Both the position numbers and the translations under genes were made by a program. Positions 7,543-16,265 of a stretch of 39,715 bases of DNA are shown here, in pieces. The stretch comes from Lachnospiraceae bacterium (GTDB lineage Bacteria; Bacillota; Clostridia; Lachnospirales; Lachnospiraceae). How positions within the stretch are numbered: position 1 is the first letter of the stretch; every line of letters begins with the position of its first letter. Where the stretch lies: contig JALFVM010000129.1 of assembly GCA_022787145.1 (NCBI GenBank), positions 1 to 39,715 of the forward strand, read 5' to 3'. The notes under the pieces are model-generated. The model was not told the DNA's origin and did no database searches. It saw only the letters and a list, made by a program, of their open reading frames with translations.

Positions 7543-9435
7543 TCACTTCCTGTTTTTCTTTTTGTGTACATTACGAATTGTTTTCTTCTTCTGTTTTCTT
7601 TCTTCCTTCTGTCTGGATGCCGTCTTGACAGCCTCTCCTTTTTTCGGTCGAATCAGACATTTTCGGTCAAATCCGATTAAATCTTCCCGGCCTGCCAGTG
7701 TCAGACCTTCCCGCACCAGTGCTTCATTGGCAGGATTGCGATACTGAATCAATGCTCTTTGAATCGCTTTTTCATGAGGATTGCGCGGAACATAAACAGC
7801 CTCTCCTGTCAGAGGATGCATTCCTGTGTAATACATACAGGTAGAGACTGTAGACGGTGTCGGATAAAAATCCTGCACCTGTTCCGGCATAAATCCCATA
7901 TCGCGGACATATTCCGCCAATGCTACTGCATCTTTCATCGTACATCCCGGATGAGAACTCATAAAATACGGCACTGCATACTGCTTTTTGCCGATTGCCT
8001 CTGTCTCTTCTTTGAATTTTTTTACAAAACGCTCATACACATGATGCGCCGGTTTTCCCATACAGCTAAGCACCGCATCCGAGACATGCTCCGGAGCTAC
8101 ACGAAGCTGCCCGCTCACATGATGCGCAACCAGCTCTCTTAAAAAAGCCGGATTCTTATCTGCGAGCACATAATCAAAGCGGATTCCTGACCGGATAAAT
8201 ACTTTTTTCACACCAGGAACGCCTCTTAGCTTATGCAAAAGTTCCAGGTAATCTTCATGATCTGCCTCCAAATTGGGGCAGGGCTTCGGAAAGAGACACT
8301 GCCTTTTGCTGCAGACACCATTTTCCAGCTGCTTTTTGCAGGAAGGATGACGAAAATCAGCCGTCGGTCCTCCCACGTCATGAATATACCCTTTAAAGTC
8401 CTTCTCCTGTGTGCAGGCTTTTGCCTCTGCAAGAATGGATGCATGGCTTCTCACCTGCACCGTCCTTCCCTGATGAAACGTCAGGGCACAGAAATTACAG
8501 CCGCCAAAACATCCGCGGTTGCTGGTAAGACTAAATTTAATCTCGTCAAAAGCAGGAATCCCGCCCAATTTATCATAAGACGGATGCCAGGTACGCTGAT
8601 AAGGCAGGGCATAGACATCGTCCATCTCCATCGTCGTCAAAGGTCTTGCGGGCGGATTCTGTACTACATATCCCTGTGCTCCATAGCTTTCCACCAGCGG
8701 TTTTGCTGTATGAGCATCTGTGTTTTTATATTGAATCTTATAACTGTCTGCATAAGCGCTTTTATCTGCGCAGATTATATCATAATCCGGAAGACGAATT
8801 CCGTCCTGCACAGAAGACACATCTTTGGTACAGTAGGCAGTTCCCGCAATAAAGGTAAGATCCTTTACTGCCAAACCGCTGTTTAATGCATCTGCAATTT
8901 CTACAATCGAATGCTCACCCATTCCATAGGAAATCAGATCCGCACCACAATCCATCAAAATGGAGCGACGTACCTTATCATCCCAGTAATCATAATGAGC
9001 CAGTCGACGCAGACTTGCCTCAATTCCGCCCAGAATCACCGGGGTATCCTTAAATGTCCTTCGAATCAAATTGCTGTATACAATACAGGCACGATCCGGT
9101 CTTCGTCCCATGACGCCTCCCGGAGTGTAAGCATCTTTCTGCCTGTGTTTTTTGGAAACCGTATAATGATTGACCATAGAATCCATATTTCCAGCTGACA
9201 CAAGAAAAGCCAGACGAGGTTTTCCAAGTATTGCAATACTGGCATCATCCTTCCAGTCCGGCTGCGATATGATTCCCACTTTATATCCATGACTTTCCAA
9301 AAGCCGGCTGATAATGGCCGGCCCAAAGGAAGGATGATCCACGTAGGCATCCCCAATCACATATACAAAATCCAGCTGGTCAATTCCAGCCTCTTTCATC
9401 TCCTTCTGACTCATCGGTAAGAATAAGTTTTTCAT
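7543..9435 (-). CDS. ygiQ: YgiQ family radical SAM protein (UPF0313)
   Basis: A 630-residue radical S-adenosylmethionine protein of the YgiQ family, whose substrate is not established. The N-terminal part (residues about 1-300) has a Rossmann-like, B12-binding-resembling region ending in RRLAHYDYWDDKVRRS. The iron-sulfur cluster motif CX3CX2C is Cys309, Cys313 and Cys316 in NRGCFGGCNFCAL. Later motifs GVKKVFIRSGIRFDY, LRVAPEHVSD and QVQDFYPTPST are diagnostic of the family. The C terminus is very Lys/Arg-rich. Its ATG follows directly after the HAD gene stop, so the two are coupled. Function remains inference: probably an RNA or metabolite modification. Confidence 0.93.
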   Translation of the reverse strand: MKNLFLPMSQKEMKEAGIDQLDFVYVIGDAYVDHPSFGPAIISRLLESHGYKVGIISQPDWKDDASIAILGKPRLAFLVSAGNMDSMVNHYTVSKKHRQKDAYTPGGVMGRRPDRACIVYSNLIRRTFKDTPVILGGIEASLRRLAHYDYWDDKVRRSILMDCGADLISYGMGEHSIVEIADALNSGLAVKDLTFIAGTAYCTKDVSSVQDGIRLPDYDIICADKSAYADSYKIQYKNTDAHTAKPLVESYGAQGYVVQNPPARPLTTMEMDDVYALPYQRTWHPSYDKLGGIPAFDEIKFSLTSNRGCFGGCNFCALTFHQGRTVQVRSHASILAEAKACTQEKDFKGYIHDVGGPTADFRHPSCKKQLENGVCSKRQCLFPKPCPNLEADHEDYLELLHKLRGVPGVKKVFIRSGIRFDYVLADKNPAFLRELVAHHVSGQLRVAPEHVSDAVLSCMGKPAHHVYERFVKKFKEETEAIGKKQYAVPYFMSSHPGCTMKDAVALAEYVRDMGFMPEQVQDFYPTPSTVSTCMYYTGMHPLTGEAVYVPRNPHEKAIQRALIQYRNPANEALVREGLTLAGREDLIGFDRKCLIRPKKGEAVKTASRQKEERKQKKKTIRNVHKKKNRK

Positions 9436-10101
9436 TTACAACTCCTCAAATGTTCCATTTAAAATATCCTGATAGGAATCAATATAATAATCCGCCAGTC
9501 TTCTCTTCTCCTGGCGATAAGGAATGCTATAGGAATCCTCCACCGCACAAGTCGTCATACCTGCTGCGTTTCCTGCCATAATTCCTACAGGAATATCTTC
9601 AAAAACAATACAATCCTTTGGATCTATTTGCAGTCTTCTGGCCACCTCCAGATAAACATCCGGTTCTGGCTTTCCTTTTTCTACTTCACAGCAGGTAAGC
9701 ACCACAGAAAAAAGCTGTCGAATCCCATGTGCCTCTAAAGCTGCATTCACCAACTGGATACTGTTGCTGGATGCCACTCCAAGCTTAAATCCCTGCTCAT
9801 GCAGATACTGGACAAACTCCACCGCACTGTCTTTTGCGGGAACCTCATATAAATATTTATCCATAGCCATGCGGTTCCATTCCTCTTTGATGGAATCTAA
9901 GGCCTCCAAAAGTCCAAAACGTTTTTTAAAATAAACGGCAACCTCTGAAAAAGATAGCCCCTCTATTTCCTGCTGCAGATCCTCGGGAACCTCCAAATGA
10001 AGTTTCCCGAGGTATTCTACATCAATGTCTTTCCAGATTCCCATAGAATCTACAAGAGTTCCATCCAAATCAAAAATAACTGCTTTTTTATCTTTCAGCA
10101 T
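9436..10101 (-). CDS. HAD superfamily hydrolase, beta-phosphoglucomutase-like
   Basis: A 221-residue haloacid-dehalogenase-type phosphatase or phosphomutase. Motif I is IFDLDGTLVDS near residue 9 (nucleophile Asp and general acid Asp), motif II the ASSNS serine, motif III the KGKPEPDVYLEVA lysine, and motif IV FEDIPVGIMAG. The cap is the small helical type after motif I, which places it in the subgroup with beta-phosphoglucomutase and phosphoglycolate phosphatase. The substrate cannot be predicted. It lies 11 bp after the alarmone synthetase gene and 0 bp before ygiQ, so it is part of the same run. Confidence 0.9.
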   Translation of the reverse strand: MLKDKKAVIFDLDGTLVDSMGIWKDIDVEYLGKLHLEVPEDLQQEIEGLSFSEVAVYFKKRFGLLEALDSIKEEWNRMAMDKYLYEVPAKDSAVEFVQYLHEQGFKLGVASSNSIQLVNAALEAHGIRQLFSVVLTCCEVEKGKPEPDVYLEVARRLQIDPKDCIVFEDIPVGIMAGNAAGMTTCAVEDSYSIPYRQEKRRLADYYIDSYQDILNGTFEEL

Positions 10102-10112
10102 TTGTAAATCCT

Positions 10113-10934
10113 CTAATCTCCTATGTAATCGTAGGTGACAGCCTGTGCACGATATCCTTCTGAGATAATATCCAGCTGTCGATGAAAACGTTCCAGTTGC
10201 TGCAAGTCATTCGTTTTATAGACACGGAAAAATTCTTCCTGTATCTTCATAATCTCCTGCCGGCTGGAATATTTATACAGGTTCTCAATATTATTCAAAA
10301 TATTTGCCACAAGATTCGTCTGCATCTGCGAAGAATTCTGTGCATCCATAATTTCATTTCGCACAGACGACATCTCATGATCCAGAGAAATAATCGCATC
10401 TGCAGCTTTGCTCAGCCGTTCTGCCACATGAGGCGGCATATTTCCCTTATATTTATATTGAAGCGAATGTTCAATCGTAGCCCAGAAATTCATGGCCAGT
10501 GTACGAATCTGAATTTCAGCCTGAAGCCGCTTCGGGCCGTCTAGAGTTTCCACTGTATAATAGATAATAATATGATAGCTGCGATACCCGCTTTCTTTCA
10601 TATGTGTCAGATAATCCTTTTCGGATTTTATCTCCATATCCGTGCGTTTCTTGATGATTGATGCAACCACATCAATATCTTCCTCAAACTGACAGATAAT
10701 TCGAATTCCTGCAATATCCTCTATTTCCTGCTCCAGTCGTTCCATGGGAATCTGCTTTCTCTGCATTTTCTCTAGGATACTGTAAATACTTTTTACTCTT
10801 CCTGTTACCTGCTCTATGGGGCAATACAGATCTTTTTCCCGATGTTCACGCATCATATGGTTGAATTTTAATGTGATTTCTCGTACAGCCAGCTCGTATG
10901 GACTTAATATATTGCGCCATAATTGTATTTCCAT
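10113..10934 (-). CDS. Small alarmone synthetase (GTP pyrophosphokinase)
   Basis: Single-domain RelA/SpoT-type synthetase that makes (p)ppGpp from ATP and GDP or GTP. The synthetase motifs are present: DIAGIRIICQFEEDI, the ESGYRSYHIII substrate loop, EIQIRTLAMNFWATIEHSLQYK split around the catalytic Glu. There is no HD hydrolase domain and no TGS or ACT region, so it is a RelQ/RelP-type SAS rather than a long Rel. At 273 residues it is longer than B. subtilis RelQ (about 211) because of a helical C-terminal extension (from about residue 195). A good promoter lies upstream at 10975-11003; HAD and ygiQ follow closely. Confidence 0.9.
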   Translation of the reverse strand: MEIQLWRNILSPYELAVREITLKFNHMMREHREKDLYCPIEQVTGRVKSIYSILEKMQRKQIPMERLEQEIEDIAGIRIICQFEEDIDVVASIIKKRTDMEIKSEKDYLTHMKESGYRSYHIIIYYTVETLDGPKRLQAEIQIRTLAMNFWATIEHSLQYKYKGNMPPHVAERLSKAADAIISLDHEMSSVRNEIMDAQNSSQMQTNLVANILNNIENLYKYSSRQEIMKIQEEFFRVYKTNDLQQLERFHRQLDIISEGYRAQAVTYDYIGD

Positions 10935-10974
10935 ACTTCTCTCTCCTTACATTTTTCCATACTTTATTCAGTAT

Positions 10975-11003
10975 ATCATAAATCTGGCAAATGTGCCCGT
11001 CAA
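10975..11003 (-). promoter_or_regulatory. Sigma-A-like promoter of the alarmone synthetase run
   Basis: Minus strand TTGACG (11003-10998), 17-nt spacer, TATGAT (10980-10975), about 40 nt upstream of the synthetase start. The -35 overlaps the last codons of the M23 gene. Confidence 0.6.
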
Positions 11004-11800
11004 TATGAATACTTTACATTTTTTTTATAAATATACCGAAGAATTCCATAAGGATTTACACTAAGTTCCCGGTTCGTTGTCGTCTGTATATAAATTCCCA
11101 GATGCAGATGCACCGGAAATTTCCCCGTTGTACCTTCTCTCCCATATCCACTGTTTCCCATATAGCCAAGAATTTCCCCGGCAGACACAAAATCTCCCAC
11201 CTGAAATTCCTTTTCATAAGAATTCAGATGGGCATAGTAATAATAACCACCCTGAGGGGCACGAATCCCAATCCGATACCCACCCAGCGGCAGCCACCCG
11301 ATTTTTTCTACAGTTCCTTTTGTCATGCTGCATACAGGGTAATATCCGCTGATATTTTCCTGTCCGAAAATATCACAGCCTTCATGCTGGCGATGACCGC
11401 CGTAATCTCTGGCACTCATCCATGTATCTTCCCAAAAAACAGTTTCTGATACAACCGGAAAGTATGTTACATCTGCCCATACGGCCTCATACGCATCCAG
11501 CATCTGCTTGTATTCTCTGTTTTTATACAAAATCAGTAAATGATCATCGCTCAAAGTCTGTTGAGGCTCATAATCCTGCAGCAGCATAGAGACAGTCAAA
11601 ATCCTGGCGATGTCTGTTTCTTTGCATTGCCACAGCTGATTTAAAAACGTTTCACAGCATTGTTGTTTTCGAAATTTGTCTGATTCCAGATCTCTGATTG
11701 TAATTTTTGATACCATACTTCGATTGCGGATACAAGCCAAAAGACTAAAATTCAGACCAATCAGTAAAACTGTAATCACAAGCCGTTTTAACTCCTTCAT
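11000..11800 (-). CDS. M23 family metallopeptidase, probable lipoprotein
   Basis: LytM-type zinc endopeptidase expected to act on peptidoglycan cross-bridges outside the membrane. The N terminus is a short signal sequence ending in a lipobox-like LLAC with Cys23, so lipid anchoring is plausible. A region of about 110 residues without a known match follows. The catalytic domain is C-terminal: the first zinc motif HxGxD-like is HEGCDIFG, the second is HLHLG, with the intervening GGYYYYAHLNSYEKEFQVGD core of the fold. All zinc ligands appear to be present, so it should be active, unlike degenerate LytM activators. It follows pepD by about 39 bp and precedes the alarmone synthetase. Confidence 0.85.
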   Translation of the reverse strand: MKELKRLVITVLLIGLNFSLLACIRNRSMVSKITIRDLESDKFRKQQCCETFLNQLWQCKETDIARILTVSMLLQDYEPQQTLSDDHLLILYKNREYKQMLDAYEAVWADVTYFPVVSETVFWEDTWMSARDYGGHRQHEGCDIFGQENISGYYPVCSMTKGTVEKIGWLPLGGYRIGIRAPQGGYYYYAHLNSYEKEFQVGDFVSAGEILGYMGNSGYGREGTTGKFPVHLHLGIYIQTTTNRELSVNPYGILRYIYKKNVKYSY

Positions 11801-11839
11801 ACCTGAATAATATATGCAGATACAAAAAATTCTATGACT

Positions 11840-13288
11840 TTACTTTAATTCTTTCAGTACCTCCAGCAGGTATTCATAATTTCTCTTCACAGAAGGAATA
11901 CTCAGTCGTTCCTCCACCGTATGAATTCCCTTAATATCCGGTCCCATTGATACACAGTCCAGGTCATCAATATTCTCATAGAAAATACCGCACTCCAGAC
12001 CGGCATGCAATGCCTGAATGGATGGTTTTTTCCCATACATTTTTTCGTAAACCTCTGACATGACACTCTGAAGTCTGGAATCTGCGCGGTACTCCCAGGC
12101 CGGATAAATGCCGGAAACCGTATATTCCCCACCCAGCATTTCTGTCAAATAACCAATTTTGCCGGAAATATAATCTCTTGCTGAGGCCAGAGAACTTCTC
12201 GGTGCTGAGGAAGCGACCAGGCTGTCTTCTGTCAGCTCCAACACACCGATGTTGTTTGATGTTTCTACCAATCCAGGCAAAACACCACTCATTTTCTGCA
12301 CTCCATTTGGAATGTTGATCAGATAAAAAATAATCTTTTCCATATCCGTCGGATGAACCACCAAATCGGTTGTCTCATCGCCGATTGTGACAGAAATTTC
12401 CAAATGTTCTTCAATCCCTGCATACTCTTTCTGAAATTCCTCTTCCAGACGTGCAGCCTCGCACTTTAACAGTTCCACCTCATCCGGATGAACCAGAAGC
12501 GTACAGCCGCATGTTCTGGTAATCGCAGTCTCCTTACTTCCTCCATCCAGACGCACAAGCCGAACCTGCATGTTCTCTTTCAGTGCAAACCAAATTCGTG
12601 CCATGAGGATATGTGCATTAGCTCCATTTTTATAAATTTCCGCACCGGAATGTCCACCCATCAGTCCTTTTACACAAATGTCACATGCAATGCCGCTTTC
12701 CTTTTGAAAACGTACCGGAAGCTCACTTGTAGCAGTCATGCCGCCGGCACAGGAAATATAGAAAATTCCTTCCTCCTCAGAGTCCAGGTTAATCATTGTT
12801 TTTGCGTGAAGCTGGCTAAAATCAAGTGCACCTGCTCCCAGAAGGCCAATTTCCTCATCTACCGTCAAAACCACCTCAAGCGGAGGGTGCGCCAATGTAT
12901 CATCCTCCAAAATTGCCAGAGCATACGCAACCGCAATTCCATCATCACCGCCCAAAGTCGTATCTCTCGCACGAATAAATTCATCTTCAACAAAAAGGTC
13001 CAGCCCGTCTTTTTCAAAATCATGACTGCTTGAATCCTTTTTCTCACAAACCATATCCATATGGCCCTGTAAGATTACTGGTTGGCTGTCTTCGTATCCT
13101 TCACTTGCTGACTTACAAATAATTACATTATTGCTGTCATCCTGCACACAGGGAAGCTTGTGATCCTTTGCAAATTTCACCAGATAATCACTGATTTCTT
13201 TTGTATTTCCGGAACCATGAGGAATGTTACAAATTTCCTCAAAATAGTAAAATACTCTTTCTGGTTTTAACCCTTCTAATACTGCCAT
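11840..13288 (-). CDS. pepD: Aminoacyl-histidine dipeptidase (M20 family)
   Basis: Cytosolic dipeptidase of the PepD/carnosinase type. The 482-residue protein carries the metal-binding motifs GHMDMVCEK, GGDDGIAVAYALAIL and DEEIGLLGA, and C-terminal HAGLECGIFYE, matching bacterial PepD. I place the start at 13288, where AAAGGAG is 8 nt upstream; the frame stays open to 13393, but the extra 35 residues are read from the hairpin element and look non-coding. The promoter is not obvious: the 214-bp element begins 28 bp upstream of the start, so the gene must be transcribed from within or beyond it. Roles would be peptide nitrogen scavenging. Confidence 0.93.
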   Translation of the reverse strand: MAVLEGLKPERVFYYFEEICNIPHGSGNTKEISDYLVKFAKDHKLPCVQDDSNNVIICKSASEGYEDSQPVILQGHMDMVCEKKDSSSHDFEKDGLDLFVEDEFIRARDTTLGGDDGIAVAYALAILEDDTLAHPPLEVVLTVDEEIGLLGAGALDFSQLHAKTMINLDSEEEGIFYISCAGGMTATSELPVRFQKESGIACDICVKGLMGGHSGAEIYKNGANAHILMARIWFALKENMQVRLVRLDGGSKETAITRTCGCTLLVHPDEVELLKCEAARLEEEFQKEYAGIEEHLEISVTIGDETTDLVVHPTDMEKIIFYLINIPNGVQKMSGVLPGLVETSNNIGVLELTEDSLVASSAPRSSLASARDYISGKIGYLTEMLGGEYTVSGIYPAWEYRADSRLQSVMSEVYEKMYGKKPSIQALHAGLECGIFYENIDDLDCVSMGPDIKGIHTVEERLSIPSVKRNYEYLLEVLKELK

Positions 13289-13315
13289 AAAACATTCTCC
13301 TTTAAATTCATTATT

Positions 13316-13529
13316 TGATGTAAGTGCCAAAAGTAAAAATTGCGACTGTGCTTGCACAAAAGAGCAATTTTTACTTATTGGCACGCCGAACACCGAAGAC
13401 GGAATGAAATGCGTTCATAGCACATTTCATGAGAGTCTGAGGTGTTCGAGGATTGTGAGAATTGCGAAGCAATGGAACAATCCGATTACATCAAGTGAGT
13501 GGCAAAAGCTACTTTTGACACTCACATCA
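13316..13529. mobile_element. MITE-like 214-bp element with four hairpins
   Basis: Terminal inverted repeats of 19 bp (13316-13334 and 13511-13529) differ at two positions, both transitions. A direct repeat TTATT (13311-13315, 13530-13534) flanks the element like a 5-bp target-site duplication. Inside are four hairpins: 13324-13343 with 13364-13384 (20 bp, one bulge, and an inner TGTGC/GCACA); 13388-13447 (GAACACC/GGTGTTC, AGAC/GTCT, ATGAAATG/CATTTCAT); 13450-13483 (GGATTG/CAATCC, ATTGC/GCAAT); 13495-13525 (GTGAGTG/CACTCAC, CAAAAG/CTTTTG). No coding frame of note. It could be a non-autonomous transposable element or a structured RNA spread by one. Only one copy lies in the window, so repetition in the genome is not shown. 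Confidence 0.6.
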
Positions 13530-13549
13530 TTATTTTATTTTGGCATAAC

Positions 13550-13577
13550 TCATAAATAAATACAAGGTTCATATACT
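13550..13577 (+). promoter_or_regulatory. Sigma-E-like promoter of ylbJ
   Basis: TCATAAA (13550-13556), 13-nt spacer, CATATACT (13570-13577). This resembles the mother-cell sigma-E pattern (KMATATT, CATACAHT), and ylbJ is a sigma-E gene in B. subtilis. The -10 deviates at one position, so the call is moderate. Confidence 0.4.
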
Positions 13578-13595
13578 GTAAAAAAGAAAAGGAGT

Positions 13596-14549
13596 ATGAC
13601 AAAAACAGTGAAAAAAGGAAAAAATTTTCTTCTGAAACTTCTTTTGCTTCTTTTTGTCTCTTACCTTCTCTTTGCTCCGGCCAAAGCACTGGAAGGTTCT
13701 AAGCGTGGGCTTTTGCTGTGGTTTCATACCATCCTTCCAACCTTGCTTCCTTTTATGATTGTCTCTGATCTTTTCATGCACACCAGAATCATTACAAAAC
13801 TGATTCGACCTTTTTCTCCTGTATTTCGATATTTTTTCGGACTCAGTCCCTATGGCACCTATGCCTTCCTCGCAGGATTGCTTTTCGGATTTCCTATGGG
13901 TGCCAAAATCACGGCTGATCTGTATGAAATGAAAAAAATCACAGGCAAAGAAGCAAACTGTCTGCTGTCCATTGCTAATAATCCCAGCCCTGTATTTTTG
14001 GTTACTTACGTATTTCAAGAAGAACTGCACCTTTCTTTTGAAATACGTTCGCTCCTTTTTCTTTTTTACGGAAGCATCTTTGCTACCGTTTTTCTTTTTG
14101 GTATTTATCTGAAAAAAGAGACAAAAAATTTCTCATCTTTCCATTCTTTCGCAAAAAAAGAGACATCCCGTCTGCTCTCGCCAGGAGAACTGATTGATGT
14201 CTCTATTATGAACGGATTTGAAACCATTGCAAAACTGGGAGGATATATCATCCTCAGTTCCATTGCAGTATCTGCCGTGGAATTTATTCCAGCCTGTCTG
14301 TCATACCTCAAGCTCCTGCTGTACGTTACGCTGGAACTTGCTACCGGCATTCATACAATTGCCAGTCTGTCTGCTGCACGCGATTTCAAAATACTGCTCG
14401 CACTCTGTTCCTGTGCATCCGGCGGAATCTGTGTCCTGCTTCAGACTTACAGCGTCATACGAAAAACAGATCTCAAAATCGGCTCCTACCTGGCAGGGAA
14501 ACTCATTCAAACATGCATCACTGCGTTTTTTTTATTCGTTCTCCCCTAA
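13596..14549 (+). CDS. ylbJ: YlbJ/SpoVV sporulation membrane transporter
   Basis: A 317-residue polytopic membrane protein of the nucleoside-recognition (Gate) domain family. Features visible are an N-terminal hydrophobic segment, LLLWFHTILPTLLPFMIVSDL, the glycine-rich AFLAGLLFGFPMGAK loop with a following ANNPSPVF stretch, and several later membrane helices. In B. subtilis, YlbJ (SpoVV) helps move dipicolinic acid into the forespore. Its neighbours here, coaD and rsmD, are also its neighbours in B. subtilis, which supports orthology, although here it is divergent in orientation and converges on the coiled-coil gene with an 18-bp overlap. AAAGGAG lies just upstream of the ATG. Confidence 0.85.
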   Translation: MTKTVKKGKNFLLKLLLLLFVSYLLFAPAKALEGSKRGLLLWFHTILPTLLPFMIVSDLFMHTRIITKLIRPFSPVFRYFFGLSPYGTYAFLAGLLFGFPMGAKITADLYEMKKITGKEANCLLSIANNPSPVFLVTYVFQEELHLSFEIRSLLFLFYGSIFATVFLFGIYLKKETKNFSSFHSFAKKETSRLLSPGELIDVSIMNGFETIAKLGGYIILSSIAVSAVEFIPACLSYLKLLLYVTLELATGIHTIASLSAARDFKILLALCSCASGGICVLLQTYSVIRKTDLKIGSYLAGKLIQTCITAFFLFVLP

Positions 14550-15149
14550 ATCATCCAGTTCATCTTCATCCATCATGTTCTGAGAATTGGAAATAGCGGC
14601 TGCCTGTGCAGTCTGCGGTGCCAGTTCACGGCGATTGGATGTAATCACATCACTGCATGCACTCAATGCATCCATAAATGTTTTATATTTTACGCCGGCA
14701 TCATCCAGAGTTGTGGTAATCACATTCTGAATACTTGCCATCATATCATCTGTGTAAGTAATCGCACTGAGACGGATGTTGTTGGCATCCTGTGTTGCAT
14801 TGTCAAGAATATCCTGTGCCTGTTTGTTAGCACTATTGATTGTCTCATTTGCCTGTGCGTATGCTCTTTGCATCACTTCATGCTCTGTCACCAGCTCCTG
14901 TGCCTTTGCCTGTGCCTCTGCGATCATCGCATCTGCCTTCGCCTGTGCATCCTCAAGAATCGCATCCTTATTGCTGATGATCTTCTGATATCTCTTGATT
15001 TCCTCAGGTGTTTTCAAACGCAATTCACGAAGAAGTTCTTCCATTTCTTCTTTATTTACAACAATCTTTGTAGTAGATAATGGCTGATATTTACAGCTGT
15101 CCACATACTCTTCAATTTCTTCAATAATCTGCTCAATTCTGCTGCTCAT
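14532..15149 (-). CDS. Coiled-coil protein of unknown function (often labelled V-ATPase subunit H-like)
   Basis: A 205-residue, mostly helical soluble protein. Residues about 45-140 form a long Ala/Gln/Glu-rich coiled coil (DAQAKADAMIAEAQAKAQEL). There is no catalytic motif and no membrane segment. Similar proteins beside coaD in Clostridia are annotated as ATP synthase subunit H-like because of the coiled coil alone; a DivIVA- or scaffold-like role is equally possible. The tail is acidic (MDEDELDDLGENE). It follows coaD on the same strand with a 76-bp gap that holds a palindromic repeat, and its 3' end overlaps ylbJ tail to tail by 18 bp. Confidence 0.75.
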   Translation of the reverse strand: MSSRIEQIIEEIEEYVDSCKYQPLSTTKIVVNKEEMEELLRELRLKTPEEIKRYQKIISNKDAILEDAQAKADAMIAEAQAKAQELVTEHEVMQRAYAQANETINSANKQAQDILDNATQDANNIRLSAITYTDDMMASIQNVITTTLDDAGVKYKTFMDALSACSDVITSNRRELAPQTAQAAAISNSQNMMDEDELDDLGENE

Positions 15150-15189
15150 AGTACATTCTCCTTATTATCATTATTCCTTTGTTTTCATT

Positions 15190-15229
15190 GTTCAGCACAT
15201 TCACAGATACGAATCTACTGAACAGTTAC
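15190..15229 (-). repeat. Palindromic intergenic repeat, copy A
   Basis: GTTCAG (15190-15195) and CTGAAC (15218-15223) form a stem around 22 nt containing TTCACAGATA, followed by AGTTAC (15224-15229). The same pattern occurs at 30439-30477. Here it overlaps the stop codon of coaD and lies in the leader of the coiled-coil gene. Confidence 0.6.
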
Positions 15230-15708
15230 TTTTGTTTATACTTTTCCTGCAGTGCCTCTGCCACAAAAGGAGGTACAAATTTGGAAATATCACCCTGGAA
15301 TACATTCACTTCCTTTACAATGGTAGAACTTAAATAAGCGTATTCCAAACTTGTAGTCAAAAACATTGTGTCTATGTCAGGTGCAAGGACACGATTTGTC
15401 TGCGCCATCTGCAGTTCATACTCAAAGTCTGTCACTGCACGCAGACCTCTCACGATCACCTGAGCACCACAGTCTCTGGCGAAATTAACGGCAAGGCCGC
15501 TAAATGCTTGTATTTTTACATTAGGGACATCCTCCGTGACCCTCTTTAGTATATTAACACGTTCTTCCACAGAAAACAACGGACTTTTTGCAGAATTATT
15601 TAAAACTCCGACAATGATTTCGTCAAAAAGGCTTCCTGCCCTTCGAATAATATCAATATGACCATACGTAGCCGGATCAAAGCTTCCCGGATATACCGCT
15701 ATTGCCAT
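15226..15708 (-). CDS. coaD: Phosphopantetheine adenylyltransferase
   Basis: Penultimate step of coenzyme A synthesis: transfers AMP from ATP to 4'-phosphopantetheine. The 160-residue protein has the nucleotidyltransferase signature [19 protein letters not shown] with the TxGH motif, the [20 protein letters not shown] active-site segment and the C-terminal SSTIVKEV motif that corresponds to ISSTxVR. Length and order match bacterial hexameric CoaD. Its start codon overlaps the rsmD stop by one base (TAATG), so it is translated by coupling; the gene pair is the conserved ylbH-ylbI pair of B. subtilis. Confidence 0.97.
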   Translation of the reverse strand: MAIAVYPGSFDPATYGHIDIIRRAGSLFDEIIVGVLNNSAKSPLFSVEERVNILKRVTEDVPNVKIQAFSGLAVNFARDCGAQVIVRGLRAVTDFEYELQMAQTNRVLAPDIDTMFLTTSLEYAYLSSTIVKEVNVFQGDISKFVPPFVAEALQEKYKQK

Positions 15709-16265
15709 TACAGTTCCTTTCTCTCAATAAAAACATGAGCATTCGTCTTGTATTTTTTATATTTCATGATCTGGAAACCCAAATCCTCCAGGTAATCAAA
15801 TGATGTTTTTAAATCAGCCTCAACAATGATAATCGTGTCCTGTGATACGAGTTTTGAATGGCTTAAATACTCTAAAATTTCTTTCTCAATCTCATTTCCG
15901 TACGGCGGATCCATAAAAATACAGTCAAAAGGCTTTTCTCCTTCGAGCATACGCAGTGCACTGGCGGCATCCGCTTTCAAAACAGTCGCATCTTTCTGTA
16001 ATTTTGTAAAACGCAGATTCTCACCAATGCATTCCACAGCCTTTGGATTTTTCTCAACAAAAACAGCGGCGGCGGCGCCTCTGCTCAAAGCTTCGATTCC
16101 TATGGCACCGCTGCCACTGCACAAATCAAGAAATCTGCAATCGCATAAATATGGCTGCAAAATATTGAACAGCGTTTCCTTGGTTCTGTCCGTTGTCGGT
16201 CTTGTTTCCAGCCCCGGAAGCGTCTTCAAAGGCAGTCTCCTTGCTTTTCCTGCAATCACTCTCAT
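15708..16265 (-). CDS. rsmD: 16S rRNA (guanine966-N2)-methyltransferase
   Basis: S-adenosylmethionine-dependent enzyme that methylates G966 of 16S rRNA. The 185-residue protein begins [15 protein letters not shown], has the [14 protein letters not shown] stretch, the SAM-binding [19 protein letters not shown] and the catalytic DPPYG motif ([11 protein letters not shown]). I choose the ATG at 16265 over one six codons upstream because it overlaps the stop of the preceding gene in an ATGA arrangement, the classic coupled start. Downstream coaD overlaps by one base, so mgsA-like, rsmD and coaD form a single operon. Confidence 0.94.
   Translation of the reverse strand: MRVIAGKARRLPLKTLPGLETRPTTDRTKETLFNILQPYLCDCRFLDLCSGSGAIGIEALSRGAAAAVFVEKNPKAVECIGENLRFTKLQKDATVLKADAASALRMLEGEKPFDCIFMDPPYGNEIEKEILEYLSHSKLVSQDTIIIVEADLKTSFDYLEDLGFQIMKYKKYKTNAHVFIERKEL

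Noticed and set aside
13289..13393. N-terminal extension of PepD into the hairpin element
   Set aside because: The ribosome site at 13288 and the PepD family start fix the shorter form; the extension is just translated hairpin sequence.
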